Source: Opitutaceae bacterium
Lineage (GTDB): Bacteria > Verrucomicrobiota > Verrucomicrobiia > Opitutales > Opitutaceae
Reading direction: 5' to 3'
NCBI GenBank assembly: GCA_005792355.1
Contig: SXSC01000382.1
Location: forward strand, 1-58,098
Length of the DNA stretch: 58,098 nucleotides
The translations under genes were made by a program, and so were the position numbers. The notes under the pieces were generated by a model. The model was not told the origin of the DNA and searched no databases. It was given only the letters and a program-made list of their open reading frames with translations. This document shows, piece by piece, positions 42,883 to 50,663 of this stretch. Positions within the stretch are counted from its first letter, which is position 1; every line of letters begins with the position of its first letter.

Positions 42883-43010
42883 CCGCTGCCAACCGAACAC
42901 TTCTGGTGGCACCGGCAAGCGGGAGGTGCCCCCACGCAGATGGCGCGGATAGTCGGACCCTCTCCTGCCCTTGTCTGCGGCAGCAGCGCAATCGGTGGTC
43001 AAGAATTCCA
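42776..43010. repeat. degenerate dispersed repeat between receptor and BNR genes
   Basis: Words of a repeat family are spread through this stretch: CATCCGCG and ATCCGCGG near 42780-42800, GCAGATGGCGCGGATAG near 42940 and GGTCAAGAATTCC near 42998. Similar words occur at 37276-37312. They are not contiguous identical copies, so the element is old. The repeat occupies the region where the BNR start should be. Confidence 0.35.
42846..42881 (-). promoter_or_regulatory. hairpin in the leader of the BNR gene
   Basis: Perfect 9-bp arms TGCGTTTCT and AGAAACGCA enclose an 18-nt segment with an inner TGTC/GACA pair. It lies between the receptor stop and the BNR coding region. It could be an mRNA-processing or attenuation structure in the operon, or part of the dispersed repeat. 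There is no T run, so a terminator is unlikely. Confidence 0.4.
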
Positions 43011-43071
43011 TGGTTCGAAAACCATCGGGAACGCGTACGCGGCGGAAGATTTTTTGCATGGGAAAAAAAAC

Positions 43072-46000
43072 TCAAAGCTCGAAGGTCGTGCTCAGAATGA
43101 ACTGGCGCGGATCGTTGATGCGATACGCAAAGGGCCGGCCGTCGGGGTTGACGCCGACCGCCTGCAGGCTGCCGCTCTCCTGCACATTGCGAACGTTCAG
43201 CTGGAATTTCGCGCGCACCCGGTCGCCGAATAAACGCATACGATAGCTGGCCGAGAGATCGACCGCGAGGCGCGCCTTGTCGTAGACGGGCTTGTTGGCA
43301 TCGAGCTCGCGCACCACGCCGTCGGGGTCCGGGGCCGCGGCAAGAAAGCCGATGCCGCCTTGGTCCTGCCAGCGCAGCGCGCCGCCGACGGAGAAATGCT
43401 TGAGCCGCCCCTCGGTGAAGTCGTAGTTCGTGACCGCATTCCAACGCCACTCGCGGACCTGTGAGCGGGGTTTCCCATTGTTGGCGGTGGCGAGTTTGAT
43501 CGGGGCGAGAATGGTCCCTTCGTAGGTCTGCCTGGGCGTCGCCCCGCCGCCGATCGAACGCGTCCACCACTGCACGCCATTTTCGTCCCGGGCGGTGGTC
43601 CAGATGGGCAGCCGTGCCGTGATATACCGCTGCAAGCCGTCGCCGATATTGCTGTCGATGGCCACTTGCCGGGCGGCGGTGAACTTGAGCCGCCAGTTGC
43701 GGAGCGGATTGTAGATCGCTTCGAACTCGTAGCCGCGGGATGTCACGTCGGCGGTCGTGCCCCGCTCAAACGATTGAATGCCGGCGAGGAACTCCTGGGT
43801 TAGTCCCATATACTGCGCAACCGCGGCGCTGGTCTGGGCGGCGGTTGGAGTGACGCCCTGCTTCGCGAAACGCTGGGCCACGGTCATCTGGGCGAAGGTC
43901 TGGAAGTCGGTCGCGGTGTCGGCGATGCCAGTGGAGCCGCGGCCGTCCAACGTCCAGGCCCGGGCGACCACGGTGTCCAAGTCCCCGCCGCGGGCGCCCT
44001 GGTCGTTGGTTTCGTAGCGGTTGATCTTCAGGTGCAGACGTTCGTTCAGCAGGGAAATTCCGACGCCGTAGTCTTTGCCTTTGCCCTTCGGATTCGGCAG
44101 GAGATCGAGCATCGCGTCGTAGGCGATGCCGGCCGGGGTGAAGCTGTCCGACTGGTTGTAGAAAAGGTTCAGCCAGCGGGTGGGCTTGAAGACGGCGCCC
44201 TGCGTCAGGGTTTTTCCCTCGTTGAGGATCCAAGGCAGCTTGGTCTTGAGCGGTTCATTCCGAAACCAACCCGTGGCCGGATCGATCGCGGGCGGGAGCG
44301 ATTCGCGCACGCGCTGCCGGTCGTTGCGCCAGCCGAAGGTCGTCACGAGCCGATCCTTGAAAAAGTAGTTCTGCACGGTGGCGTTGAGCGTGCGGACCTC
44401 CGTGCGGGAGTTGGTGAAGACGCCGGCGTTGAAAAAATTCTCCCCGACCTCGACCGCTTCGCTCACCCATTGGTTCGTGAGCGCGTTGAACCAGCGGAGC
44501 GTGTGCTGGCCATCGACCGGCCGCGTCGCGGGCGCGTGATCGATGTTTTGGCCCTGGTTGTCGCCGACGTAGAACCGGTCGTAAACCCACACGCCGACAG
44601 CACTGCGATTGGTTTTCACGCTCCACGGATGGTCGCTCTGGATCACGTCGCGCCACCGAAAGCTGGAGAAATCGATGCGGCTGGTTTCGCCGTGGAGCCC
44701 GAGTTTCTGCTGGCCGATCCAACCGAGCCCGCGCGGGAGGTTCGCGGGGGTCCACTGGTAGGCGAGGTCGGCGCTCTGAACGTCGCGCTTTTCCGGCGCA
44801 TGCGTCGAGACCGGCGCCGACGATCCAAAATAAGGACGCAAAAAGTAGGGATTCGGCGAACCGTCCAACATCTTCTCGTTCACATCGACCCGGAGGGTGG
44901 ATTCGGTGTTGTCGACCTTGTTGCGCCGGGTGCTCTTGAAATCCTGCCCGAACCAGGCGGCGCGCGCCGCGAGCAGGTGCTGCGGCAACTTCAGGACAAT
45001 CTGCTCGGCCTCCACGGAATACGTGCGCGCGCGGTCGTCATAGGTATTCGGCGACATGTAATTGATCTTCGACCAGTCGTAGAGGGCCTTGTCGGTCGTC
45101 GTCGGGAGAATGTAGAGCGGAAACAGCGTGCCGAATTCGCGTTCGAGCCGGGAGCTGCCCTCGAGAAAACGGAGATCGGTGTTCGAAATCGTCGGCGTGG
45201 GAATCCGGCTGGCCTGCAGGGTTCCCGTGCGATTGACAGACATGGGGTGGTCCGGCGTCGCGTAGTCGATGAAGACGCTGTTCCTATTGTAGAATGAACC
45301 GCCTTGGGCAATCAGCCCGAACGGCAGCGTGCCGTCCTGGTTGACGCGGAAGGGGCCGGATTTCGTGCCGTTGGCGAGGGTCACGGTTTGCGTGGTCGGA
45401 TCCCAGGTCGGCTTGCCGGCGGTGGCCCACCCGGTGACCGTTTCACGCGGCGTGAGGGAATTCGTGCGGCGCGCGAAGTTGTCGTAGCGCTCGGCGCTGG
45501 CGCGGAGTGACGTGTTCGCGAAAGGCTTGAACAGCACCATGCCTTGCTGGCGGCTGATCTTTTCGGATGACGGCTTGCGCACGAAACCCTTCGCCTCTTC
45601 GACCGCCGCGACGCGCAACGCGAGTTTCTGGGCGAGGAGCGGGCGGTTGAAATCGAACGTACCGCGGACGCCGCCGTAGCTGTCGGCGCGCAATGTGACC
45701 TGCGAAATCGACCGCGTGGCGTTCGCGCGAATCGGAATGTAGTTCACCGTGCCGGCGCTGCCGCCGAGGCCGAAGATGTTGGAGTTGGGCCCGCGGGAAA
45801 TTTCGACACCGTCGACGTTGTAGGTGTCGAGCGGGATGCGGGGATTCACGGCGAAGCCGCCAACCGCGATGTTGGCCCGGCCGACGCCCCGGATGCGGTT
45901 GGCCTGGGCGGGGCTGTTCTGGATGTTGTCGACTACGCCGCCGTTGCGGTTGGTGGTGAAGTCGGTGAAATTGCCCGTGCCCTCGGTATTGGCCTCGTAA

Positions 46001-46626
46001 AGAAAGATGTCATTCAGATCGAGAACGGCGGTGTCCTCCATCTGCTGTTTGGTCACCACCGTGATCGAGGAACCGAGATCCACGAGTTTGGTGTTGAGGC
46101 GCGTGCCCGAGAGGGTGTTCAGCGCTTGGTAACCGCGGTCGGTCGAGGCACCCACGACAAACGGCGAGAGTTCGACGATGCTGTCGCTGGTGGAAGTGGA
46201 TTTGGCAACATCAGCGGGGCCGATCGGACGAACCGCCCGGCTCGGATCGGCCTCGACGTTTTTTGCTGCTGGCTCCTTCGCGCCCGACCGCAGGCTCAAC
46301 GCGCCGGTCGTTTCATCCTGCACCGCCACGAGGCCCGTTCCGGCGAGCATCTGCGTGAGGGCATCGCGCGGCGGGAGATCGCCCGAGACGGATTTGGTGC
46401 GCACGCCAGAAACCAGTGCGGTCGGGAACAGCACCTCAAGACGCGCCTGCTCGGAGAAGACCTTGAGCGCCTTTTCGGCGTCGGCGGCCGGCACGTTGAA
46501 GGTGCGCTTCGCGGGTTCGGCCGCCGGCGCGAGTGACGCCAGCATGAGGCAAAAGGAGAGGGCGAGCGCACGGCCGCGATGGCGTTTATCAGCAAATCGG
46601 GGTGAGGAGATAGCGGGGTTCATCAA
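43072..46626 (-). CDS. TonB-dependent receptor with N-terminal STN (secretin/TonB) signalling domain
   Basis: A 1184-residue outer-membrane receptor. The signal peptide (about 1-35) is followed by an STN domain (about 37-115: RTFNVPAADAEKALKVFSEQ, then LPPRDALTQMLAGTGL), the domain that contacts a FecR-type anti-sigma factor in the periplasm. The TonB-box-like LSPFVVGASTDRG precedes the plug (about 165-300) with VEISRGPNSNIFGLGGSAG. The barrel ends in STTFEL. An STN domain implies surface signalling through FecR and FecI; the FecI/FecR genes at 50105-51731 are the only complete ones in the window. It starts the minus-strand operon receptor, BNR protein, sulfatase, hydrolase. Confidence 0.9.
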   Translation of the reverse strand: MMNPAISSPRFADKRHRGRALALSFCLMLASLAPAAEPAKRTFNVPAADAEKALKVFSEQARLEVLFPTALVSGVRTKSVSGDLPPRDALTQMLAGTGLVAVQDETTGALSLRSGAKEPAAKNVEADPSRAVRPIGPADVAKSTSTSDSIVELSPFVVGASTDRGYQALNTLSGTRLNTKLVDLGSSITVVTKQQMEDTAVLDLNDIFLYEANTEGTGNFTDFTTNRNGGVVDNIQNSPAQANRIRGVGRANIAVGGFAVNPRIPLDTYNVDGVEISRGPNSNIFGLGGSAGTVNYIPIRANATRSISQVTLRADSYGGVRGTFDFNRPLLAQKLALRVAAVEEAKGFVRKPSSEKISRQQGMVLFKPFANTSLRASAERYDNFARRTNSLTPRETVTGWATAGKPTWDPTTQTVTLANGTKSGPFRVNQDGTLPFGLIAQGGSFYNRNSVFIDYATPDHPMSVNRTGTLQASRIPTPTISNTDLRFLEGSSRLEREFGTLFPLYILPTTTDKALYDWSKINYMSPNTYDDRARTYSVEAEQIVLKLPQHLLAARAAWFGQDFKSTRRNKVDNTESTLRVDVNEKMLDGSPNPYFLRPYFGSSAPVSTHAPEKRDVQSADLAYQWTPANLPRGLGWIGQQKLGLHGETSRIDFSSFRWRDVIQSDHPWSVKTNRSAVGVWVYDRFYVGDNQGQNIDHAPATRPVDGQHTLRWFNALTNQWVSEAVEVGENFFNAGVFTNSRTEVRTLNATVQNYFFKDRLVTTFGWRNDRQRVRESLPPAIDPATGWFRNEPLKTKLPWILNEGKTLTQGAVFKPTRWLNLFYNQSDSFTPAGIAYDAMLDLLPNPKGKGKDYGVGISLLNERLHLKINRYETNDQGARGGDLDTVVARAWTLDGRGSTGIADTATDFQTFAQMTVAQRFAKQGVTPTAAQTSAAVAQYMGLTQEFLAGIQSFERGTTADVTSRGYEFEAIYNPLRNWRLKFTAARQVAIDSNIGDGLQRYITARLPIWTTARDENGVQWWTRSIGGGATPRQTYEGTILAPIKLATANNGKPRSQVREWRWNAVTNYDFTEGRLKHFSVGGALRWQDQGGIGFLAAAPDPDGVVRELDANKPVYDKARLAVDLSASYRMRLFGDRVRAKFQLNVRNVQESGSLQAVGVNPDGRPFAYRINDPRQFILSTTFEL

Positions 46627-46707
46627 GAATAGGGACGAGGCAGCGGTGAAAATCTGTTACGAGCAGCGTAGCGTTTTTCCGCCCGGCAACGAGAGGGCCG
46701 GCCAACC

Positions 46708-46816
46708 GGGTCAGGGCGAAACACGTAACATATTTCGGCGGGCGTAGACGCGCAGGGTCGCTGGTTGTCCGGTGTTCAGAATTCTGGTATGGCTGTTACG
46801 TGTTTCGCACTGACCC
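46708..46816. mobile_element. MITE-like element with 23-bp terminal inverted repeats
   Basis: Arms at 46708-46730 and 46794-46816 are inverted copies with one mismatch over 23 bp, sharing GCGAAACACGTAACA, around a 63-bp core with no gene. Arms beginning GGGTCAG resemble insertion-sequence ends. It lies between the receptor promoter and the ATPase gene. No target-site duplication was recognised and no transposase is present, so it would be non-autonomous. It could also be a regulatory or hairpin element. Confidence 0.5.
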
Positions 46817-46838
46817 CGTGCCCGTGTTGCACAACTGC

Positions 46839-48029
46839 CTACAGCCAGGCCCATGCGGGGACGACTTCCACCGGCAGGCCGTCCACTTCCAAGTTGTCGC
46901 GCTGGGCGAGTGTGACGACGACAGCTCGACGCTTGCCCGGCAGCGCGCACGCCTGCGTCAAGCCGGCGAGTTCGCGGTCGCGGTTGAAGGGCGTTAGTTC
47001 CGCGCAAACCTGGATGGCGTGATCGCCAGTGACAAAATCACACTCCCAGGAATTCTTCTCGCCCGCGTAAGAGGGCGCCGCGCCCCGCTGCCGGAGCGCA
47101 AGAAAGACCGCGTTTTCCAGTCGATGGCCTACGTCGGGGGTGAGGTTCGGCGAGTTCACGCGGCGCAGCCCGTTGTCGACGGCGTAGTACTTCGCGGGCG
47201 CGACCACGCGCTGTTTGAACGACGGACTGAACTTTGGCACGGCAAAGAGCAGGTAGGCGTCCTGCAGGTATTCGACGTAGCGCGACGTTTGGCCGACCGT
47301 CGGTATGGCGAGCGCCTTGGTTAGGCTTTGCAGCGAACTCGGCTGGCCCGTGTGGGCTAATAGGAACAGCGCAAGGTTGAGCACATGCCGCGACTCGCGC
47401 AGGTGGTGACGCTGGGCGATGTCGCGCTGCACGATGTCGCGCAGCAACTCCCGCAGGATCTGCGGGTCGCGCTCGGGCAGGTAGCCGGGAAAGCCACCGT
47501 GGTCGAGGAACGCGGTCAGCGTGGCCGCACCGCGCTTGCCGCCCGCGTACGCCAGAAACTCCTGGTAGTTGAACGGGAAGACCTCGAACGAGCGATGGCG
47601 GCCGGTCAGTTTCGCCCCCAACTCCCGCCCGAGCAGGGACGCATTTGAACCAGTGGCACAGACCGCGAAGCCGCGATCCAGGAGCGCACGCACCAGCCGC
47701 TGCCACTCAGGCAGTTCCTGAACTTCGTCCAGATAGACCGTCTTGTGCACGGCGAGTTCTTCAATCACTTCAAGCAGCGTCGGGAAGTCCTGCGGCCCCA
47801 ACCCGTACAGTCGCGTGTCCTCGACGTTCAAGTAGAACGCGCGCGTGCCGCCCCGCATGAGCTGTGCCTGCAGGATGCTCTTGCCGCACCGCCGCACACC
47901 CGTCAGCACGAGTGCGTGCCGGGTCTGCACGGGCAGCGTCGCGGCGAGTTCGCGCCAGACTTCCGGTTTAGGCGCCACGGGTGGCCGCTGGTCCTGCAGG
48001 ATGCCGAAAAGTGTATCTCGTAAAAACAC
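46839..48029 (-). CDS. AAA-type ATPase with DUF4143, divergent subfamily
   Basis: A 396-residue ATPase. Walker A is GVRRCGKS (residues 44-51) and Walker B is VYLDEVQ (about 97-103). ATGSNASLL is the sensor-like segment, and FPFNYQEFLAY follows as in this family. The winged-helix part (LQSLTKALAIPTVGQTSRYV) leads to DUF4143 with SWECDFVTGD. It is less like the other two ATPases, so it belongs to another subfamily. GTG is the start; an 11-bp inverted repeat overlaps it (48011-48054), a likely control site. The role is unknown; the family often travels with mobile DNA. Confidence 0.87.
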   Translation of the reverse strand: MFLRDTLFGILQDQRPPVAPKPEVWRELAATLPVQTRHALVLTGVRRCGKSILQAQLMRGGTRAFYLNVEDTRLYGLGPQDFPTLLEVIEELAVHKTVYLDEVQELPEWQRLVRALLDRGFAVCATGSNASLLGRELGAKLTGRHRSFEVFPFNYQEFLAYAGGKRGAATLTAFLDHGGFPGYLPERDPQILRELLRDIVQRDIAQRHHLRESRHVLNLALFLLAHTGQPSSLQSLTKALAIPTVGQTSRYVEYLQDAYLLFAVPKFSPSFKQRVVAPAKYYAVDNGLRRVNSPNLTPDVGHRLENAVFLALRQRGAAPSYAGEKNSWECDFVTGDHAIQVCAELTPFNRDRELAGLTQACALPGKRRAVVVTLAQRDNLEVDGLPVEVVPAWAWL

Positions 48030-48054
48030 AGGTGTGTGCTATCACGAAATACAC
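48011..48054 (-). promoter_or_regulatory. inverted repeat at the start of the ATPase gene
   Basis: Arms GTGTATCTCGT (48011-48021) and ACGAAATACAC (48044-48054) are inverted copies with one mismatch and 22 bp between. The GTG start (48029) lies inside. A protein bound here could block transcription or translation initiation; equally it could be part of a promoter. Function is inferred. Confidence 0.4.
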
Positions 48055-48120
48055 CCGGCACGTCAATCTCGTTGCCATCGCCCGGAGGCGGCTGGCGCAT
48101 CCCGATAGTGCCAGCCAACG

Positions 48121-48598
48121 GGGCGAGCAAAGGCGAAACTGTTCCGTTCGCCCGACGGCGACGAACTCTGCGGCATCATGCGCGAGAACAAGCGCACTGG
48201 GACCAGCCTGATGATGTTCAGCCGCGATGAGGGGAAGACGTGGAGCCGGCCGGTCGACACGCCCTGGGGCCTGACCGGTGATCGCCACCACGGCATCCGC
48301 TTGCCCGATGGCCGGCTCGTGATCGTGTTCCGCAATTCCGCCCCGCTCGCGCAGTCGCACGTCATCGCGTGGATCGGCACCTACGACGACATCAAGCAAG
48401 GTAAACCCGGCCAGTATCGCATCAGCCTGCTGCGCACGTTCAAAGACGGCTGCTATCCCGGCCTGCACCTGCTTCCGATGGCACCATCGTCGCCACGACC
48501 TACACGACCTACCGCGAAAAGGACGGCGGTTGCTCGATCGTGAGCGTGCGTTTCAAGATTGAGGAGATTGAAGCACTCTACGCGCGGACGAATCCATG
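48121..48598 (+). pseudogene. frameshifted, truncated sialidase (BNR-repeat) gene
   Basis: Translation gives AKLFRSPDGDELCGIMREN, then TSLMMFSRDEGKTWSRPVDT with an Asp-box (SRDEGKTW), then DRHHGIRLPDGRLVIVFRNS and TFKDGCYPGLHLLP. Near 48476 the frame shifts: the continuation (GTIVATTYTTYREKDGGCSI, then SVRFKIEEIEALYARTNP and a stop) is found only in another frame, which fits loss of one C. The 5' part of the gene, including the leader, is missing. It is the C-terminal third of a secreted exo-sialidase-like protein. It sits between two DUF4143 ATPase genes. Confidence 0.75.
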
Positions 48599-48746
48599 AC
48601 CACCGCACACGGGTGCGACGCGGGAGGGGTTGGCGACACTCCCCATGAAATCCGCGGAGAAACAAGCTTCGGCTCCGGCTTCACGTGTCGTTGGCCGCCG
48701 ACGGCGAGGCTCGGTCGCGATCACAACGGCAACCGGAAGCGACCGC

Positions 48747-49913
48747 TCACTTCAAAGCCTGCAGTCGTTTTCCCAACTCAGCCAAGCCGAGCACCTCGGT
48801 TTTAGCATCCAGCGGGAATCGGTCGTCGCCCGGATAAACGACAAAGCGTTTGGCCGGCTTCAGATCGGCGCAGGCGAGATGAAACCCCCGTTCCAATTTC
48901 GGCGCGGAGCTGCGCTTGATTTCGACGGCCCACAATTTGCCGCCCGGCAGGGTGAGGACCAGATCGATTTCCGCGCCGGCCGCGGTCCGGTAGAAGTTAG
49001 CCTCGGTCCCGCGGGGTGCCAGAACGAGCAGGGTCTCGAGGACGAAACTCTCCCAGCTCGGGCCGACCACGGGGTGCCCGAGCAGTTGCTCCTTGTTCCC
49101 CAAGCCGAGCAAGGCGTGGACGAGGCCGCTGTCGCGCACGAAGACTTTCGGCGATTTGACGAGGCGTTTGCCGACGTTGCGATGCCATGGGGACAATCGG
49201 CGCACGAGCAGCAGATCGACCAGCAGATCAAGGTAGCGGGCCACCGTCTTGCCGTCGACGCCAAGCCCTTGGGCCAGCGTGGCCGCGTTGTGCATTCCGG
49301 CCTGATGGTGCGCGAGCATCGTCCAGAAACGCCGCAGCGTTTCAGCCGGGATGCGGGAGCCAAACTGCGGAACATCGCGCTCAAGATAGGTGCGGATGAA
49401 ATCTTCCCGCCAGTCCAGGCTGATCCGGTCGTTTGCAGCCAGGAAACTCGCGGGAAACCCACCGCGAATCCAGAGGCGGTCCATCCGGTCGCCGTCGACT
49501 TCAGTCGCATCGAAGGGAGTCAACTCCAAGTATGAAATCCGCCCGGCCAGGCTTTCGCCGGACTGCTTCAGCAACTCGACCGAAGCCGATCCAAGGAGCA
49601 GGAATCGGCCGCCTGCTTTCCCGCGCCGCCGGCCCTGATCGATCAGTCCGCGCAGAATCTGGAAAATCTCCGGCGCACGATGCACCTCGTCCAAAATGAC
49701 CAACTCGTCTTCGTGCTCGGCGAGGTAGCGGCCCGCATCCGCGAGCTTCGCGCGGTCGGCCGGCGATTCGAGGTCGAGATAGAGGGATGGTCGCGTCGCT
49801 CCAATCTCCAGGGCTAGCGTCGTCTTGCCCACCTGCCTCGGCCCTAACAGTCCAACGGCCGGGCTATGGTCGATGGACTCGTCAAGTTTGTCACGGATCC
49901 GGCGTTTTATCAT
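48747..49913 (-). CDS. AAA-type ATPase with DUF4143, paralogue of the one at 37399
   Basis: From the ATG at 49913 this is a 388-residue ATPase; the frame is open to 49991 but the added 26 residues are not conserved with its paralogue. Walker A is GPRQVGKTT (residues 24-32), Walker B is LVILDEVH, and GSASVELLKQSGESLAGR follows. RRFWTMLAH, KVFVRDSGLVHALLGL and AGAEIDLVLTLPGG match the ATPase at 37399 almost block for block. DUF4143 ends with a LWAVEIK nuclease-like motif. It is the third such ATPase in about 12.5 kb. Its start region is 192 bp from the divergently read FecI gene, so the two promoters share this gap. Confidence 0.87.
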   Translation of the reverse strand: MIKRRIRDKLDESIDHSPAVGLLGPRQVGKTTLALEIGATRPSLYLDLESPADRAKLADAGRYLAEHEDELVILDEVHRAPEIFQILRGLIDQGRRRGKAGGRFLLLGSASVELLKQSGESLAGRISYLELTPFDATEVDGDRMDRLWIRGGFPASFLAANDRISLDWREDFIRTYLERDVPQFGSRIPAETLRRFWTMLAHHQAGMHNAATLAQGLGVDGKTVARYLDLLVDLLLVRRLSPWHRNVGKRLVKSPKVFVRDSGLVHALLGLGNKEQLLGHPVVGPSWESFVLETLLVLAPRGTEANFYRTAAGAEIDLVLTLPGGKLWAVEIKRSSAPKLERGFHLACADLKPAKRFVVYPGDDRFPLDAKTEVLGLAELGKRLQALK

Positions 49914-50104
49914 CCTCGCAATAATGGCGTGTATTGCCAGATTTGCAAGGATGCCATTTACGCACTTCGGCGCGCTCCGGGCCGCCATCACTTGTTCTCT
50001 TCAGACGAGAGAAGGGGGAGGGAGGGATTGGCGCGATCCCCTTTGCACTTGCCTCACCCCGCACCGGCGGCAACGGCTTCGACGCAATTTTGGCCCACCC
50101 TGCC

Positions 50105-50656
50105 TTGAATCCTCCGACGCCCCAACTCCTGCCGAACGCCGACGAGAACCGCTGGTTCTCCGAGGAGGTACAGGTGCACGAACCGTCGTTGCGGGCGTAT
50201 CTGCGCAGCCAGTTTCCTTTCGCGCCGGATATCGACGATGTGGTGCAGGAGTCGTTTCTCCGGCTGTGGCGGGTCCGCATGGGTCAACCGGTCCGCTACG
50301 CGAAAGCTCTTTTGTTCAAGGTGGCGCGGCACCTGGTGATCGACACGGCGCGGCGAAAACAGATTTCCCCCATCGACCACGTAACAGATTTGGCCGCCCT
50401 GCCCGTCATAGATGATGGAAGGCCGAGTCCCGCTGAGGCCGCCTGCAAACGCGACGAAGTCGTTTTGCTCGCCGCCGCCATCGATGCCCTGCCCCCCCGT
50501 TGTCGTGAAATCCTCATCCTCCGCAAACTCCGTGGCGTGCCGCAAAAGGCGATCGCCGCCCAACTCGGCCTCTCGGAACAAACCGTGCAGGTCCAGGTGT
50601 CCCGCGGCGTGCGCCGCTGCGAGGAGTTTTTGAGAGCCCACGGAGTTCAGCCCTGA
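50105..50656 (+). CDS. FecI-like ECF RNA polymerase sigma factor
   Basis: An ECF sigma factor of about 183 residues from the TTG at 50105; the frame is open further upstream to 49934, but only the part after PQLLPNADENRWF looks like sigma region 2. Region 2 contains DIDDVVQESFLRLWR and a YAKALLFKVARHLVIDTARR segment; region 4 contains LPPRCREILILRKLRGVPQK and AIAAQLGLSEQTVQVQVSRG, the -35-binding helix-turn-helix. It is 8 bp upstream of the FecR gene, the usual pair, and would be released by FecR when the receptor signals. Candidate targets are the STN receptor operon at 43072. TTG starts only, so the exact start is uncertain. Confidence 0.88.
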   Translation: MNPPTPQLLPNADENRWFSEEVQVHEPSLRAYLRSQFPFAPDIDDVVQESFLRLWRVRMGQPVRYAKALLFKVARHLVIDTARRKQISPIDHVTDLAALPVIDDGRPSPAEAACKRDEVVLLAAAIDALPPRCREILILRKLRGVPQKAIAAQLGLSEQTVQVQVSRGVRRCEEFLRAHGVQP

Positions 50657-50663
50657 TCCGACC

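Noticed and set aside
44032..45297. Plus-strand open frame of 421 codons opposite the STN receptor
   Set aside because: Antisense to a certain gene, with no ribosome binding site or motif.
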